Shown: positions 27,063-35,801 of the stretch, piece by piece | How the letters are laid out: every line of letters begins with the position of its first letter | Position numbering within the stretch: the first letter of the stretch is position 1 | Source: Candidatus Poseidonia sp. | GTDB lineage: Archaea; Thermoplasmatota; Poseidoniia; Poseidoniales; Poseidoniaceae | Length of the DNA: 41,052 nt | Assembly (NCBI GenBank): GCA_030827365.1 | Contig: JAUREO010000013.1 | Span: 1 to 41,052 of the forward strand | Direction: 5' to 3' | Position numbers and translations under genes: made by a program | The notes under the pieces: model-generated | Told to the model about the DNA's origin: nothing | Databases searched by the model: none | The model's input: the letters and a program-made list of their open reading frames with translations, nothing else

Positions 27063-27803
27063 TTAACCATACTCGTAGTAGTCATGTTTTGGTTGCAAAC
27101 TTTGCAATGCTGCCTCAAGTTGTGCATTTGCAGCCCTTTCACCAGCGTCAATTTTAGTTATTTCATCTTCAAGAAATTGAATGAACTGAGATGATCGTTG
27201 TTCGTGTTGTGAAGAAGATTTGATGGCTTGAAGAGCGTTCTTCACCGTGTCAACTTTGACTTTGGCACCGGATGTGGAATGAACAACATATTCCCCATGT
27301 ATTCTTGAAACGCCTTTGTTTTGGTCGCAGGCGAGAAGAAAAAATGAACAGGTTTTTCCATCGAGAAATCCATTGAGAACAGCATCGCACCAAACCTCAA
27401 TGGGTTGGTCTAAGTATGAGGCACTTTTTTTGTACATTTTTTTTGCTTTGCTTGATTTACCTGCTTGGGCGAATAAATTTCCTGAGAGGTGATAATCTTC
27501 GCCGGGTGATGGTAGAGATTCGAGTAAGTGAGGAGCATTTTTGTTCAAATATCTGTAAAGTTTACTTCGAAAGGAATGTAATTTGCTGACCCATTTTAGA
27601 CTATCTTGACCCTTTTTTCGTTTGAAATGGATGGTGCAAAGTAATCGTAATCCTTTGACTAAATACACGAGTTGCTGAACATCTTCGCTGTGTTTTGTAA
27701 GCATCAGTTGACAAAATTCAGTGGCCATGACCTCAGCCAATTCAAGTCGTCCTTCACTTGAATAACGCTCAATCTGTAAGATTGTTTGGGCAGGGTCGCT
27801 CAT
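27063..27803 (-). CDS. Helical protein of unknown function
   Basis: From the ATG at 27803 (MSDPAQ) the protein has 246 residues; the frame continues to a TTG at 27830 and another ATG at 27812. It is mainly helical, with a TPR-like middle (DYHLSGNLFAQAGKSSKAKKMYKKSASYLDQ) and a C-terminal coiled segment (DEITKIDAGERAANAQLEAALQSL). It has no membrane segment, signal or catalytic motif, and no family is recognised. Its stop codon begins at the base right after the CCA of the initiator tRNA, on the opposite strand. Confidence 0.65.
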   Translation of the reverse strand: MSDPAQTILQIERYSSEGRLELAEVMATEFCQLMLTKHSEDVQQLVYLVKGLRLLCTIHFKRKKGQDSLKWVSKLHSFRSKLYRYLNKNAPHLLESLPSPGEDYHLSGNLFAQAGKSSKAKKMYKKSASYLDQPIEVWCDAVLNGFLDGKTCSFFLLACDQNKGVSRIHGEYVVHSTSGAKVKVDTVKNALQAIKSSSQHEQRSSQFIQFLEDEITKIDAGERAANAQLEAALQSLQPKHDYYEYG

Positions 27804-27901
27804 GCCAAACATCGTACTCGGAAATCGCAATTCTTCATCATGTATGATGTCTTTGTTTCATTGATACGAAATTCGGCTCTGTTCGAAAGCAACAAACCTA
27901 A

Positions 27902-28459
27902 ATGATTGCATGTGTTGGTCTTGATGTGGAAATTCACGGGTGTATCTCAATCACTGGGACGCCAGGGGTTGGAAAAACAACGATAGCACAATTGTTGTCA
28001 TCATCAATTGGTTTTGATGTTGTATCCATCGAAAAAGTAGCTTCGGATTCTCAATGTTTTGCAGGAGTGGATGAATCAGACAAGACCTCGCTTATCGATG
28101 TGGATTGCTTGCAAGCCCAATCCGATTACAGGGGAAAAAACCTGATTATCGAAGGCCATCTTTCACACTTTGTTCCATCGGACATCATCATTATTTTGCG
28201 ATGTCACCCAGAAGAAATCCAACGGCGACTCGAACAACGGGATTACTCTCCTGACAAAATTCGAAACAATGTGGAATGGGAATTGATCGGTGGCGTATGG
28301 ACAGAACTTGAAGAAGTAGAGCACGAAGCATCACTGCTTGAATTTAATACTTCAACTCAATCGCCTGAAGCGATTACAACAATGATACTCGAATGCTTAA
28401 CTTCGGGTATGTTCATCCAAAATAAGGATGATGTTATCGATTGGTTTGAAGAGGCTTGA
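27902..28459 (+). CDS. Fap7/AK6-type adenylate kinase
   Basis: The 185-residue P-loop kinase has Walker A GTPGVGKTT (19-27), an NMP-binding region, LIIEGHLSHFVPSDIIIILRC, where the family has V.D.H...L.P.D.V.VLR, and the lid-like RRLEQRDYSPDKIRNNVEWELI, which is characteristic of AK6/Fap7. In archaea and eukaryotes this family interconverts AMP, ADP and ATP and assists late small-subunit ribosome maturation through uS11; the second role is transferred from the family. The C-terminal WFEEA tail is short. No ribosome binding site precedes the ATG, consistent with a leaderless message. A phosphatidyltransferase gene follows after 79 bp. Confidence 0.9.
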   Translation: MIACVGLDVEIHGCISITGTPGVGKTTIAQLLSSSIGFDVVSIEKVASDSQCFAGVDESDKTSLIDVDCLQAQSDYRGKNLIIEGHLSHFVPSDIIIILRCHPEEIQRRLEQRDYSPDKIRNNVEWELIGGVWTELEEVEHEASLLEFNTSTQSPEAITTMILECLTSGMFIQNKDDVIDWFEEA

Positions 28460-28538
28460 ATGAGCAAAAATTCATGCATTTACGCTTTGATACATACAAA
28501 AACATAACAATGCTCAACCATTTCGACCAAACGATAGC

Positions 28539-29246
28539 ATGGTGCTTGAGCAACTTCGGAAATCTTGGGAAAAAAGCCTCGACCCAATTCTTGAGAAATA
28601 CGATTGGATTTCTCCTTCAACCATTACATGGATAGCCTTACCCATCGGTTTACTCGCAGCAATTTTGTCTTGGTTTGCCCCGATGGGTGCTGAGGGCGGT
28701 TGGTGGTTTATCGGAAGTGCTGCGTTAATCGGCATAGCCATGATTTTTGATGGATTAGATGGGCCGATTGCGAGGAAAAAGGGGATGGTGACTCGTTGGG
28801 GAGATTATCTCGACCATACTTTTGACCGTATTCTCGATGCTGCGTGGTTGATTGGATTGAGTGCCTCAGCATATGTGGACAATTTCGCATTAGGTTTTGC
28901 CGCGGCCTTCTTTACACTGCTAGGCTCATACATGGGTACACAAGCCCAAGCCGTGTCTGGGACAAGAAATTATGGTGGTTTTTCAAGAGCAGATCGAACG
29001 ATACTCATCATTCTCATGCTCACCATTATGGGTGTGGTGACAATCGCCGATTACCCATTTAACGACCGATTTTTCGCACCATTTGACACCATTGCCCTCA
29101 ACCCGTTGTCTGTTATCTTGTTCGTGAGCCTGTTGGGTGGTTTGTGGACTTTTTTCCTTCGATTTTTTCAAGCACAGAACGTGATTCAATCCATGGATGT
29201 CAATCACCCACTTCCGCAACCAAATGCTGCACCCGAAGAAGAATAA
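28539..29246 (+). CDS. CDP-alcohol phosphatidyltransferase (archaeal ether-lipid head-group synthase)
   Basis: The 235-residue membrane protein carries the complete family motif D71-x2-D74-G75-x2-A78-R79-x8-G88-x3-D92-x3-D96, which binds two metals and the CDP-activated lipid. About six hydrophobic helices are distributed along the chain (near 27-47, 57-72, 98-125, 150-168 and 185-208). It transfers the lipid phosphate to an alcohol acceptor; in archaea the members make archaetidyl-inositol phosphate, -serine or -glycerol phosphate. The acceptor cannot be fixed from the sequence. The acidic C-terminal tail (PQPNAAPEEE) is probably disordered. It follows the adenylate kinase gene and precedes the large surface protein. 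Confidence 0.9.
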   Translation: MVLEQLRKSWEKSLDPILEKYDWISPSTITWIALPIGLLAAILSWFAPMGAEGGWWFIGSAALIGIAMIFDGLDGPIARKKGMVTRWGDYLDHTFDRILDAAWLIGLSASAYVDNFALGFAAAFFTLLGSYMGTQAQAVSGTRNYGGFSRADRTILIILMLTIMGVVTIADYPFNDRFFAPFDTIALNPLSVILFVSLLGGLWTFFLRFFQAQNVIQSMDVNHPLPQPNAAPEEE

Positions 29247-29303
29247 TCGGAGATGTATCAAACATACTCAAATAGAAGATTTTAAGCAAAATGGCGGCAT
29301 AGT

Positions 29304-29313
29304 CATAATATAC
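29304..29313 (+). promoter_or_regulatory. TATA-like box for the Fn3 surface protein
   Basis: CATAATATAC lies about 42 nt upstream of the ATG at 29350, predicting initiation near 29333. GGGGTGGGAT (29335-29344) then acts as the ribosome binding site five bases before the ATG, so this gene has a short leader, unlike several leaderless genes in the window. Confidence 0.4.
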
Positions 29314-29349
29314 GAAGTTCACAGGTGTATAGACGGGGTGGGATATCCA

Positions 29350-32300
29350 ATGAACAAAACAAGGCGACACACATTGTTTGTGCTTGCAATTATGCTACTT
29401 TCAATCGTGCCATTTTCACCGTTAGCAATCGCACAAGACCAAGGTGTTCCAGAAAACTATCAAGCACAGAATATTGAAGCATATTTTGACCCCATCACCG
29501 AATCCACAACCGTAAATTGGACTGTTCAGGCCACGGTGGATGGCACTGCCCAATTTATCCAATCGCAAGTCTACCAAGTCTATCGTTCTTCAAATCCAAT
29601 TACTCCTCAATCACTATCAAGCCTCACACCGTTTGCAACAAGGGATGTTTGTCCAACCTCAATGAGTCCGTTCCAATGTTATGGTATGACTCATTCCGTC
29701 ACATTTGCTGTTTCGCCTGGTGTTAATGGGTCATTCTATTACGGCGTCACCACTATGCTTTCAAACGGAACCGAAGCGGCGGAACTCATCATGAATTCAT
29801 CCTCGTTATATACTCCAGTCGAGGAGGTAACATCAGCCATAAAAACCCCTTACTTTGTATCAGCATCCTTTAATCCATCAACGAGTATCACCTCTCTTCG
29901 TTGGATTAATCACAACAAAATCTGCAATTGCCTTGACCTTCCTGAAACTGGACCTTCCGCCATGAGCATTCGCGTGTGGCGAACAGAATATCCAGTTGAC
30001 CGTAGTATCGGTCTTACCTTGCCTACACAAGGAACCTTGGTGGCAAATCTAACGGCTAACGCCTCCTCACTTGATATTGTGATTCCACAAGATACTGAAA
30101 GGACGAGCTATTATTCACTCACATATTACTTGCCGAATTGGTCTGGCCCAAATCAATCGTATGAGGACTTCCGTTTCCTAGCAGAGAACACCCTCACAGA
30201 GCCAGTTGAAGAAGATAACATGCCGCCTTCACAACCAACCATCGTTTATGCGCAGTTCCAACCCGAACCTGAAACGGGTGGCGGTGCAACCTTGATTCAG
30301 TGGAACGATCTTCTTGATGAAGAGGGTGAAACATACCGAATATATCGCTCTGACCAACCATTTACGACAATTTTAAGAGCAGATGTTGAACTTGTTGTCA
30401 AGGACATCATCGAAGGCATCGAATCCTACGAAGTAACTGTTCCCAGAGGATATCTTGGTTACTCATATTATTGCATGGTCACCGTCGATGCTACGGGTGT
30501 TATCAACACCAACACGTCTCAATCGGGTTGCACTTCACAAGATGGAATTCTGGAAGACGCTTTCTACAACTGGATTGCTGAACCAACCAACGTTGAATGT
30601 GAGTACTTAGGTGACCGCACAACACGTGTTACTTGGGACGACCAACTTGGGGTCGAAGGTGAGCAATACCACGTGTGGCATGCAACATACCGAGTCTCTG
30701 GTGTTGAGGTACAAAACAACCCGAGTGCATTAAATTGGAACTTGAACGTGGATACAGGTGCTCAACTTTGGCTCAAAGGTTCAGTCGCTGACGGCGTAGG
30801 TGAGTTATTTATCGAAATTGAGGAAGGTATTGAACCAACCCAATCACGTTACTTTGTGACCACAGAAGCTTTGTATGGCAACCACAACGGAACCTACCAT
30901 TATCTCGGTTTGGAACAAAATTTCTGTACACCGGGTTTAGAGGATACCAAAGCACCGGATATTCCATCCATACGAACTGCAGAAACGAACGGTGTACTCA
31001 ACCTCGTTCAAATTGAGTGGGTCAACGATGATGATGAACAGGGAGAAACCTATGCTATATGGCGACACTATGGTGACCCATTTGACCCACTGGGGGATTC
31101 AGAGGCTATCGAAGATGGATGGGAACTCGTTCGTTCAGATATCCGTGAAATGGCAGGTCAATATTTGTATGAAGAATTTGAAATCGAAGTTAATGTGGAC
31201 CGAGATGTCTGGTATGCAGTGACCATTACCGACCGATTCAACAATACCAATTACGAAATTACCAGTAACCTTGGCGGTAATGCTTACCAAGTTCACGAAG
31301 ACACATTGCTCCCGAATGCAACTCTGATGTTCCTTGACAGTACAGGTGCCCCGTACACAAGCCCTTCGCTTGTGTCAGGATCCTACACGCTCCGTGTCGA
31401 AGTCAACGAAGATTTATCGACGACGCCAACCATCAACATCACGACATCGAGTGGTGGTCAACTCACTGGCGACGAAGAACCATTACCGATTCTCCAAGAC
31501 AACAAGAACGACCCAAACCGTGGTCCAGTATACGAATACGATTTTTCGATTACCTCAAACACAAAAGCTGGTCTTATGACCATCAAAATTCGAATGACCG
31601 ATGAATCAAACAACGAAGTTGTCCAATCATGGAGTGAGAAATTTGTCGATGCAAAAATGCCGACGGCCACCATTTTTTCGCCTTCCTCTAGAAATGATGG
31701 GTCTCAATATCTCTATGGAAACAACATCAACGTTCTTGTTGGAGCTGAAGACGATGTGATGGTTGCATCATTCCAATACAGATTCACATACCATTATGGA
31801 GGAACGACTGGGAGTACAGTTTCAACAGAATGGTCAGACCTAACAGGCATTACAGATCTTGATGGTGACGGTTCAGCATTAACTGCCAACATGGATGTTG
31901 CTGCGGGTAACTTTGGTTTAGGTTATCACCGACTTTCCGTTCGAGTGGTTGACACGGCTGGAAATCAGAACACCGCTAATGTTGATTTCACGGTAGATTT
32001 CTGTCGAAACACCATCAACGGAACAACGATTTGTGAAGTTGTTGAACAATTGAAGGGCACCCCTGACCCTATAGAAATCCGCCCATCATTTACCGACCCA
32101 CCATATGTCATTGTCTGGATTGTAGCAGCCATCAATTTGCTTGCCATTCTCGTGTCGATGCTTGTCATAAAGACTGGAATGAGTGGACCGAAGAAGAAGA
32201 AGGATGAGGAAGAAGAAACTGACGACTGGATGGCTGAATTCATCGGTTCAGGCTCATCTCAGGATTTGGATATGTCGGCTATTACTGGAACTGAAAAGAA

Positions 32301-32652
32301 GGAAGTTCCAAGCCTCGATAGCGATACTAAAGAGAAATCAAATGAACCCGAAGAAGATGACGATGACCCATTTGCCATTAACATCACTCAACGAAAACCA
32401 CGCCGACGTCAGTCAAAGAAGGAAGAGCCTGAAGATGACGAGGATGATGACGAGGATGACGACGATGACGAAGACCTCTTCGATGATGACGACGATGACG
32501 ACGACGACGATGACGACGATGATGGCCCACGACGTCCACGACGAAGACCCGCAGGTCGAGCACCCGCTCGCAGCCGACCGACCACTGGAAGAAGACCCGC
32601 TCCAAGCTCAGCACCTCGTAAGCGTCGAACTGTGAAAAGATCTGATGATTGA
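29350..32652 (+). CDS. Large surface protein with repeated Fn3-like modules, C-terminal membrane anchor and poly-Asp/Arg tail
   Basis: From the ATG at 29350 the protein has 1100 residues. A signal peptide (about 1-28, ending LAIAQ) precedes at least four fibronectin-III-like modules. Each contains a W-N/D-D-E-x-GE-x-Y-x-I/V-W/Y-R core: WNDLLDEEGETYRIYRS, WDDQLGVEGEQYHVWHA and WVNDDDEQGETYAIWRH, plus a divergent first copy. A more Ig-like region follows. One helix (about 920-945, YVIVWIVAAINLLAILVSML) anchors it. The predicted cytoplasmic tail is about 150 residues, with a long Asp run (near 1030-1060) followed by an Arg/Pro-rich end. It is likely a cell-surface adhesion or structural protein. 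An open frame upstream to 29197 is rejected because the signal peptide starts at 29350. The cation exchanger gene starts 26 bp later. Confidence 0.88.
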   Translation: MNKTRRHTLFVLAIMLLSIVPFSPLAIAQDQGVPENYQAQNIEAYFDPITESTTVNWTVQATVDGTAQFIQSQVYQVYRSSNPITPQSLSSLTPFATRDVCPTSMSPFQCYGMTHSVTFAVSPGVNGSFYYGVTTMLSNGTEAAELIMNSSSLYTPVEEVTSAIKTPYFVSASFNPSTSITSLRWINHNKICNCLDLPETGPSAMSIRVWRTEYPVDRSIGLTLPTQGTLVANLTANASSLDIVIPQDTERTSYYSLTYYLPNWSGPNQSYEDFRFLAENTLTEPVEEDNMPPSQPTIVYAQFQPEPETGGGATLIQWNDLLDEEGETYRIYRSDQPFTTILRADVELVVKDIIEGIESYEVTVPRGYLGYSYYCMVTVDATGVINTNTSQSGCTSQDGILEDAFYNWIAEPTNVECEYLGDRTTRVTWDDQLGVEGEQYHVWHATYRVSGVEVQNNPSALNWNLNVDTGAQLWLKGSVADGVGELFIEIEEGIEPTQSRYFVTTEALYGNHNGTYHYLGLEQNFCTPGLEDTKAPDIPSIRTAETNGVLNLVQIEWVNDDDEQGETYAIWRHYGDPFDPLGDSEAIEDGWELVRSDIREMAGQYLYEEFEIEVNVDRDVWYAVTITDRFNNTNYEITSNLGGNAYQVHEDTLLPNATLMFLDSTGAPYTSPSLVSGSYTLRVEVNEDLSTTPTINITTSSGGQLTGDEEPLPILQDNKNDPNRGPVYEYDFSITSNTKAGLMTIKIRMTDESNNEVVQSWSEKFVDAKMPTATIFSPSSRNDGSQYLYGNNINVLVGAEDDVMVASFQYRFTYHYGGTTGSTVSTEWSDLTGITDLDGDGSALTANMDVAAGNFGLGYHRLSVRVVDTAGNQNTANVDFTVDFCRNTINGTTICEVVEQLKGTPDPIEIRPSFTDPPYVIVWIVAAINLLAILVSMLVIKTGMSGPKKKKDEEEETDDWMAEFIGSGSSQDLDMSAITGTEKKEVPSLDSDTKEKSNEPEEDDDDPFAINITQRKPRRRQSKKEEPEDDEDDDEDDDDDEDLFDDDDDDDDDDDDDDGPRRPRRRPAGRAPARSRPTTGRRPAPSSAPRKRRTVKRSDD

Positions 32653-32678
32653 TGAACTGCATTCCAGGTGATGCTGTT

Positions 32679-33818
32679 ATGTCCAAAGAAACACTACCTC
32701 AAGATGTTCATAGCAAATCTTTTCGCTCGTTGATATCGATTTTTCACCCAGGAGAAAATAAGTTGAATTGGTTGTTGCTCCTTCTGCCTGTTTCAATTTA
32801 CTTCTCTCTAAACCACCAACTTACTCTTGCATTTTTTTCATCGATGCTTGCTATTGCACCACTTGCGTTTCTCATGGGAAAGGCAACTGAAGAAATAGCA
32901 ATCCGTACAGGCGAATCCATCGGAGGATTGTTGAACGCCACATTTGGAAACGCAGTTGAAATGATTATCGCTGGTATGGCTCTCTATGCTGCGAGCACCA
33001 ACCCTGATATTTTGGACACGATGGTCACAGTCACTCAAGCCTCACTGATTGGTTCCATATTGGGTAATCTCCTCCTCGTTCTCGGTCTTTCCATCGTTTG
33101 GGGTGGGATTCGACACAATGAACAATCATTTAGTCGCGTAGGCGGGGAGATGAATGGGGCCCTTCTTGTCATTGCAATCGCCTGTCTCATCATCCCTTCT
33201 GCAATGCATCACTCTGGAGGAACTACCGAAGATGTGCTCAACCTCTCGCGTGCTACAGCCCTGATTATGCTCATCGTCTATGGCTGTTCACTTCTGTTCC
33301 AACTCAAAACTCATTCTTCGATGTTTGAATCATCTGAGCATGGAGAACACGAAGAGCCAGAACTCTCTCTTCGAGATTCTTGGATTCTTTTGCTCACCGC
33401 TACAATTCTTGTAGGTTGGATGGCGCATATTCTTGTTCATAGTTTGGAGGAGGCGGTGACTGAATATGCAATTCCTGAGTTGTTTATTGGGGTTATTTTG
33501 CTTCCATTTTTTGGAAACGCAGCGGAACACTTTACCGCAGTTTTGGTTGCAGGTAAAGGAAAAATGGACCTTTCGATGTCAATCGCTATTGGAAGTAGCA
33601 TTCAGATTGCCCTTTTTGTCGCACCGGTGATGGTCCTTCTTGGTTGGGCACTTGGTGTTAATCTTCCGTTGGAATTTGGGTTGCTTGAAACTGCTGCAAC
33701 CTTTGTCGCAGTGTTGATTACAATCGCTATTCTCAATGATGGCAAGACAAATTGGCTTGAAGGTGTACTCGCACTTGCTTGTTATACCATTCTTGGCATT
33801 GCATTCTTCTTTATGTGA
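32679..33818 (+). CDS. Calcium/cation:proton antiporter (CAX family)
   Basis: The 379-residue antiporter has the two inverted repeats of the CaCA superfamily, each with the ion-binding GNAxE motif: TFGNAVEMIIAGMAL in the first half and FFGNAAEHFTAVLVAGKGK in the second. The paired motifs SLIGSILGNLLLVLG and SIAIGSSIQIALFVAP follow them. About eleven helices are visible, with an acidic loop (ESSEHGEHEEPEL) in the middle that is typical of CAX. It exports Ca2+ or another divalent cation using proton or sodium entry. AGGTGAT (32666-32672) precedes the ATG at 32679; an in-frame TTG at 32649 overlaps the preceding gene and lacks such a site. It is probably co-transcribed with the surface protein and with the small membrane gene, which starts 9 bp later. 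Confidence 0.93.
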   Translation: MSKETLPQDVHSKSFRSLISIFHPGENKLNWLLLLLPVSIYFSLNHQLTLAFFSSMLAIAPLAFLMGKATEEIAIRTGESIGGLLNATFGNAVEMIIAGMALYAASTNPDILDTMVTVTQASLIGSILGNLLLVLGLSIVWGGIRHNEQSFSRVGGEMNGALLVIAIACLIIPSAMHHSGGTTEDVLNLSRATALIMLIVYGCSLLFQLKTHSSMFESSEHGEHEEPELSLRDSWILLLTATILVGWMAHILVHSLEEAVTEYAIPELFIGVILLPFFGNAAEHFTAVLVAGKGKMDLSMSIAIGSSIQIALFVAPVMVLLGWALGVNLPLEFGLLETAATFVAVLITIAILNDGKTNWLEGVLALACYTILGIAFFFM

Positions 33819-33827
33819 GTGATTGCG

Positions 33828-34382
33828 ATGAAATTATCACCAGAAACAAAAAAGCAATTCGCTGGAAGCCTACTTGTGTCCTTGAGCATCTTATGTTGCA
33901 TTTTTGGTTATATTGGGTGGAGTACAGAAGGTGAAGTTTCAGATATTCAAACCCCGACCATTCGAGATTACTCTTTTTTTTCAAATGAACCAATTCCTTC
34001 AGAATTATCCAATTTTTTCATTACTTCACAATTGAAATTAAATTGGGAAAGCGAGGAAATTTATGTTGTCATCGTCGATGAAGATGAAAAGAACTCCTGT
34101 CCTGTTAAAGCAGCGGTCATGGAAGGATCCACACCTGGGGGTTCTTGTTCTTCGACGGACCAAGACATTCTTGCTGGAGGTGCCGCATTTGGACCCGATA
34201 CGGGCATCACTTGGGAAGTTGAACAAGGACCTCATTTTGTTGGATTAGGTTCTCGAGTCGATACCCTTTCTTCAAATGCAGATGTCACCATCGGCTATGA
34301 AGTACACATTCGTGCTTCTTTTGCCTTGTATTTCATCATCTTTCTTGTTGGAATTGGTGGGGCAGTGATGTGGTGGGATTAA
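33828..34382 (+). CDS. Membrane protein with two terminal helices and an extracytoplasmic domain
   Basis: The 184-residue protein has a hydrophobic helix at about 12-30 and another at about 160-180, with a polar domain between them containing three cysteines (NSCPVKAAV; GSCSSTDQD region) and many acidic residues. The topology predicts both ends inside and the domain outside. No family is recognised. The ATG at 33828 is preferred over a GTG at 33819 because the GTGAGTGAT just before it can serve as ribosome binding site. Immediate proximity to the CAX antiporter suggests a linked membrane function, but nothing more specific. The end overlaps the convergent amidohydrolase by 4 bp. Confidence 0.65.
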   Translation: MKLSPETKKQFAGSLLVSLSILCCIFGYIGWSTEGEVSDIQTPTIRDYSFFSNEPIPSELSNFFITSQLKLNWESEEIYVVIVDEDEKNSCPVKAAVMEGSTPGGSCSSTDQDILAGGAAFGPDTGITWEVEQGPHFVGLGSRVDTLSSNADVTIGYEVHIRASFALYFIIFLVGIGGAVMWWD

Positions 34383-35644
34383 TTCCCTTCGACACCTTCG
34401 TAATAATGTTCTACAGCGAGGTCGATGTCTTGACGGATGCTCTGTTCGTCAAGTGAAAGTGTCACTCCGTCTTTTCGCAATTGTCGACCTTCGACCCACA
34501 TGTCAAGGCATTCTGCACCATTGTACACGAGATGAGACAGATAGCGATTTCTTCCACGTCCATGTGGTGACATTCGAATATCGTCCGTTCCCCATGCAAC
34601 CCAATCTTGACTTCCCTTTGTCGCAATTTGAAAAATCTCTGATGCAGGCAAGAGCGTTGCATCCCAATGGTCATGCCGTTGAACAAGACTTGCGGTTTTC
34701 GCTTCAGCGAGCAAATTCAGTCCGTTGCCTGATGATGCGGCACCATCGGTGCCGAGGCGGACATCAACCCCTGCTTGAGCATAGGCTGGATAAGAAAGGG
34801 TTCCTCCGCACGCAAGTTTCATGTTTGATGAAGGACAGTGAACGACCGTTGCCTCGTGATTTTTGAGAAGCTGAATTTCGTTCTTTTTGACCCATGAAGC
34901 GTGTGCACAAATCGTTCCTGGTTTGAAAAAATCAATCGAATCCAAATATTCAACGGGGTACTTCTTGTGTGCAGAAAAACAATCTGAAATTTCCTTTCTC
35001 GTTTCACTTACATGGATGTGCAAACGAGCCTTTCGTTTTTCAGCTAATTCAGAAGCCTGAAGCAATGTTTCTTCTGAACAAAGGTAGACTGAATGGGTTG
35101 CAATGGCATACTGAATTCGCCGAGTCTTGTCATTTGTTGCCAAGAGCCCATCCAATTCGTCAAGAGCAGATTTGGCATCGGGGTGACTTGGAAGTGCAAT
35201 ATCACTAACAGGGCCGCCGATGAGACCACGAAGGCCTGCTTGTTCAAGCACTTCGCCCGTGGTTGAAGGGAAAAAATACATGTCAGCAGCAAACGTTGAG
35301 CCAGTTTTGATCATTTCAGCAGCCGCAGAACTTGACCCCACCCGAACATATTTTGGAGAAATTCGAGATTCGGTTGGAAAAATTGCTTCGTTAAGCCAAC
35401 GGTGGAGAGGAAAACCATCGCTAAAATCACGCCCATTGAGTTGCATGGCAAGATGGGTATGCCAATTCTGAAGGGACCTCGTGATGAGTTTCTTTGAGCC
35501 ATCAATCACCTCTTGGACATCCTCATCACCATTGGAGACCGACCATGACCCATCGGCGTGAAGCAAAACATCTCCCTCTTGGCGTACGCCATTGTGGTCA
35601 ATGAGAATCGTGTTCGTGTATCGAACCGAGGCATCTTCGCTCAT
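34379..35644 (-). CDS. Amidohydrolase, 5'-methylthioadenosine/S-adenosylhomocysteine deaminase class
   Basis: The 421-residue metal-dependent hydrolase deaminates purine-type nucleosides in its best-known relatives. Metal and catalytic residues are visible: HTH at 62-64, HIHVSET with His209/His211 and Glu214, CAHASWV with His248, CPSSNMKL, and GTDGAASSGNGLN with Asp300, all matching the MtaD/SsnA/TrzN group. The exact substrate (methylthioadenosine, S-adenosylhomocysteine or another amine) is not decided by these motifs. The frame stays open upstream to 35860, but that part is the antisense translation of tRNA-Thr, so the ATG at 35644 is the true start. The gene is divergent from the tRNA. 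Confidence 0.87.
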   Translation of the reverse strand: MSEDASVRYTNTILIDHNGVRQEGDVLLHADGSWSVSNGDEDVQEVIDGSKKLITRSLQNWHTHLAMQLNGRDFSDGFPLHRWLNEAIFPTESRISPKYVRVGSSSAAAEMIKTGSTFAADMYFFPSTTGEVLEQAGLRGLIGGPVSDIALPSHPDAKSALDELDGLLATNDKTRRIQYAIATHSVYLCSEETLLQASELAEKRKARLHIHVSETRKEISDCFSAHKKYPVEYLDSIDFFKPGTICAHASWVKKNEIQLLKNHEATVVHCPSSNMKLACGGTLSYPAYAQAGVDVRLGTDGAASSGNGLNLLAEAKTASLVQRHDHWDATLLPASEIFQIATKGSQDWVAWGTDDIRMSPHGRGRNRYLSHLVYNGAECLDMWVEGRQLRKDGVTLSLDEQSIRQDIDLAVEHYYEGVEGN

Positions 35645-35727
35645 GGTTCTTGGGAAGGCTTCTAACTCATGAATGCTGGTATTCTTACCGAGTTGCTTAT
35701 GTTCAAAAATAAATTCGGCGGGTTTAT

Positions 35728-35800
35728 GCCACTGTGGCTTAGCTGGTAGAGCATCTGATTCGTAATCAGAAGGTCGGGGGTTCGAATCCCCCCAGTGGCT
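35728..35800 (+). tRNA. tRNA-Thr (CGT)
   Basis: The cloverleaf is complete: acceptor GCCACTG (35728-35734) with CAGTGGC (35793-35799), D arm GCTT-AGCTGGTA-GAGC, anticodon stem TCTGA/TCAGA with loop TTCGTAA and anticodon CGT at 35761-35763 (codon ACG), and T arm GGGGG-TTCGAAT-CCCCC. The discriminator is T, as in other archaeal tRNA-Thr. CCA is not encoded, unlike the initiator tRNA in this window. There is no intron. A T-rich TTTTATTTT follows at once and may terminate transcription; it lies inside the 3' end of the convergent pgk gene. An A/T-rich TTCAAAAATAAATT (35702-35715) upstream could contribute to the promoter. Confidence 0.96.
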
Positions 35801-35801
35801 T

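Noticed and set aside
32436..32527. Possible tandem repeat or microsatellite element
   Set aside because: It is a coding tract for the Asp-rich tail; the codons alternate GAT and GAC and GAA, so it is not a perfect repeat or a mobile element, though its length may vary.
32183..32635. Plus-strand frame rich in Met, Thr and Arg
   Set aside because: It is the +1 reading of the Asp-rich tail of the surface protein (GATGAC repeats read as ATG/ACG), not a separate gene.
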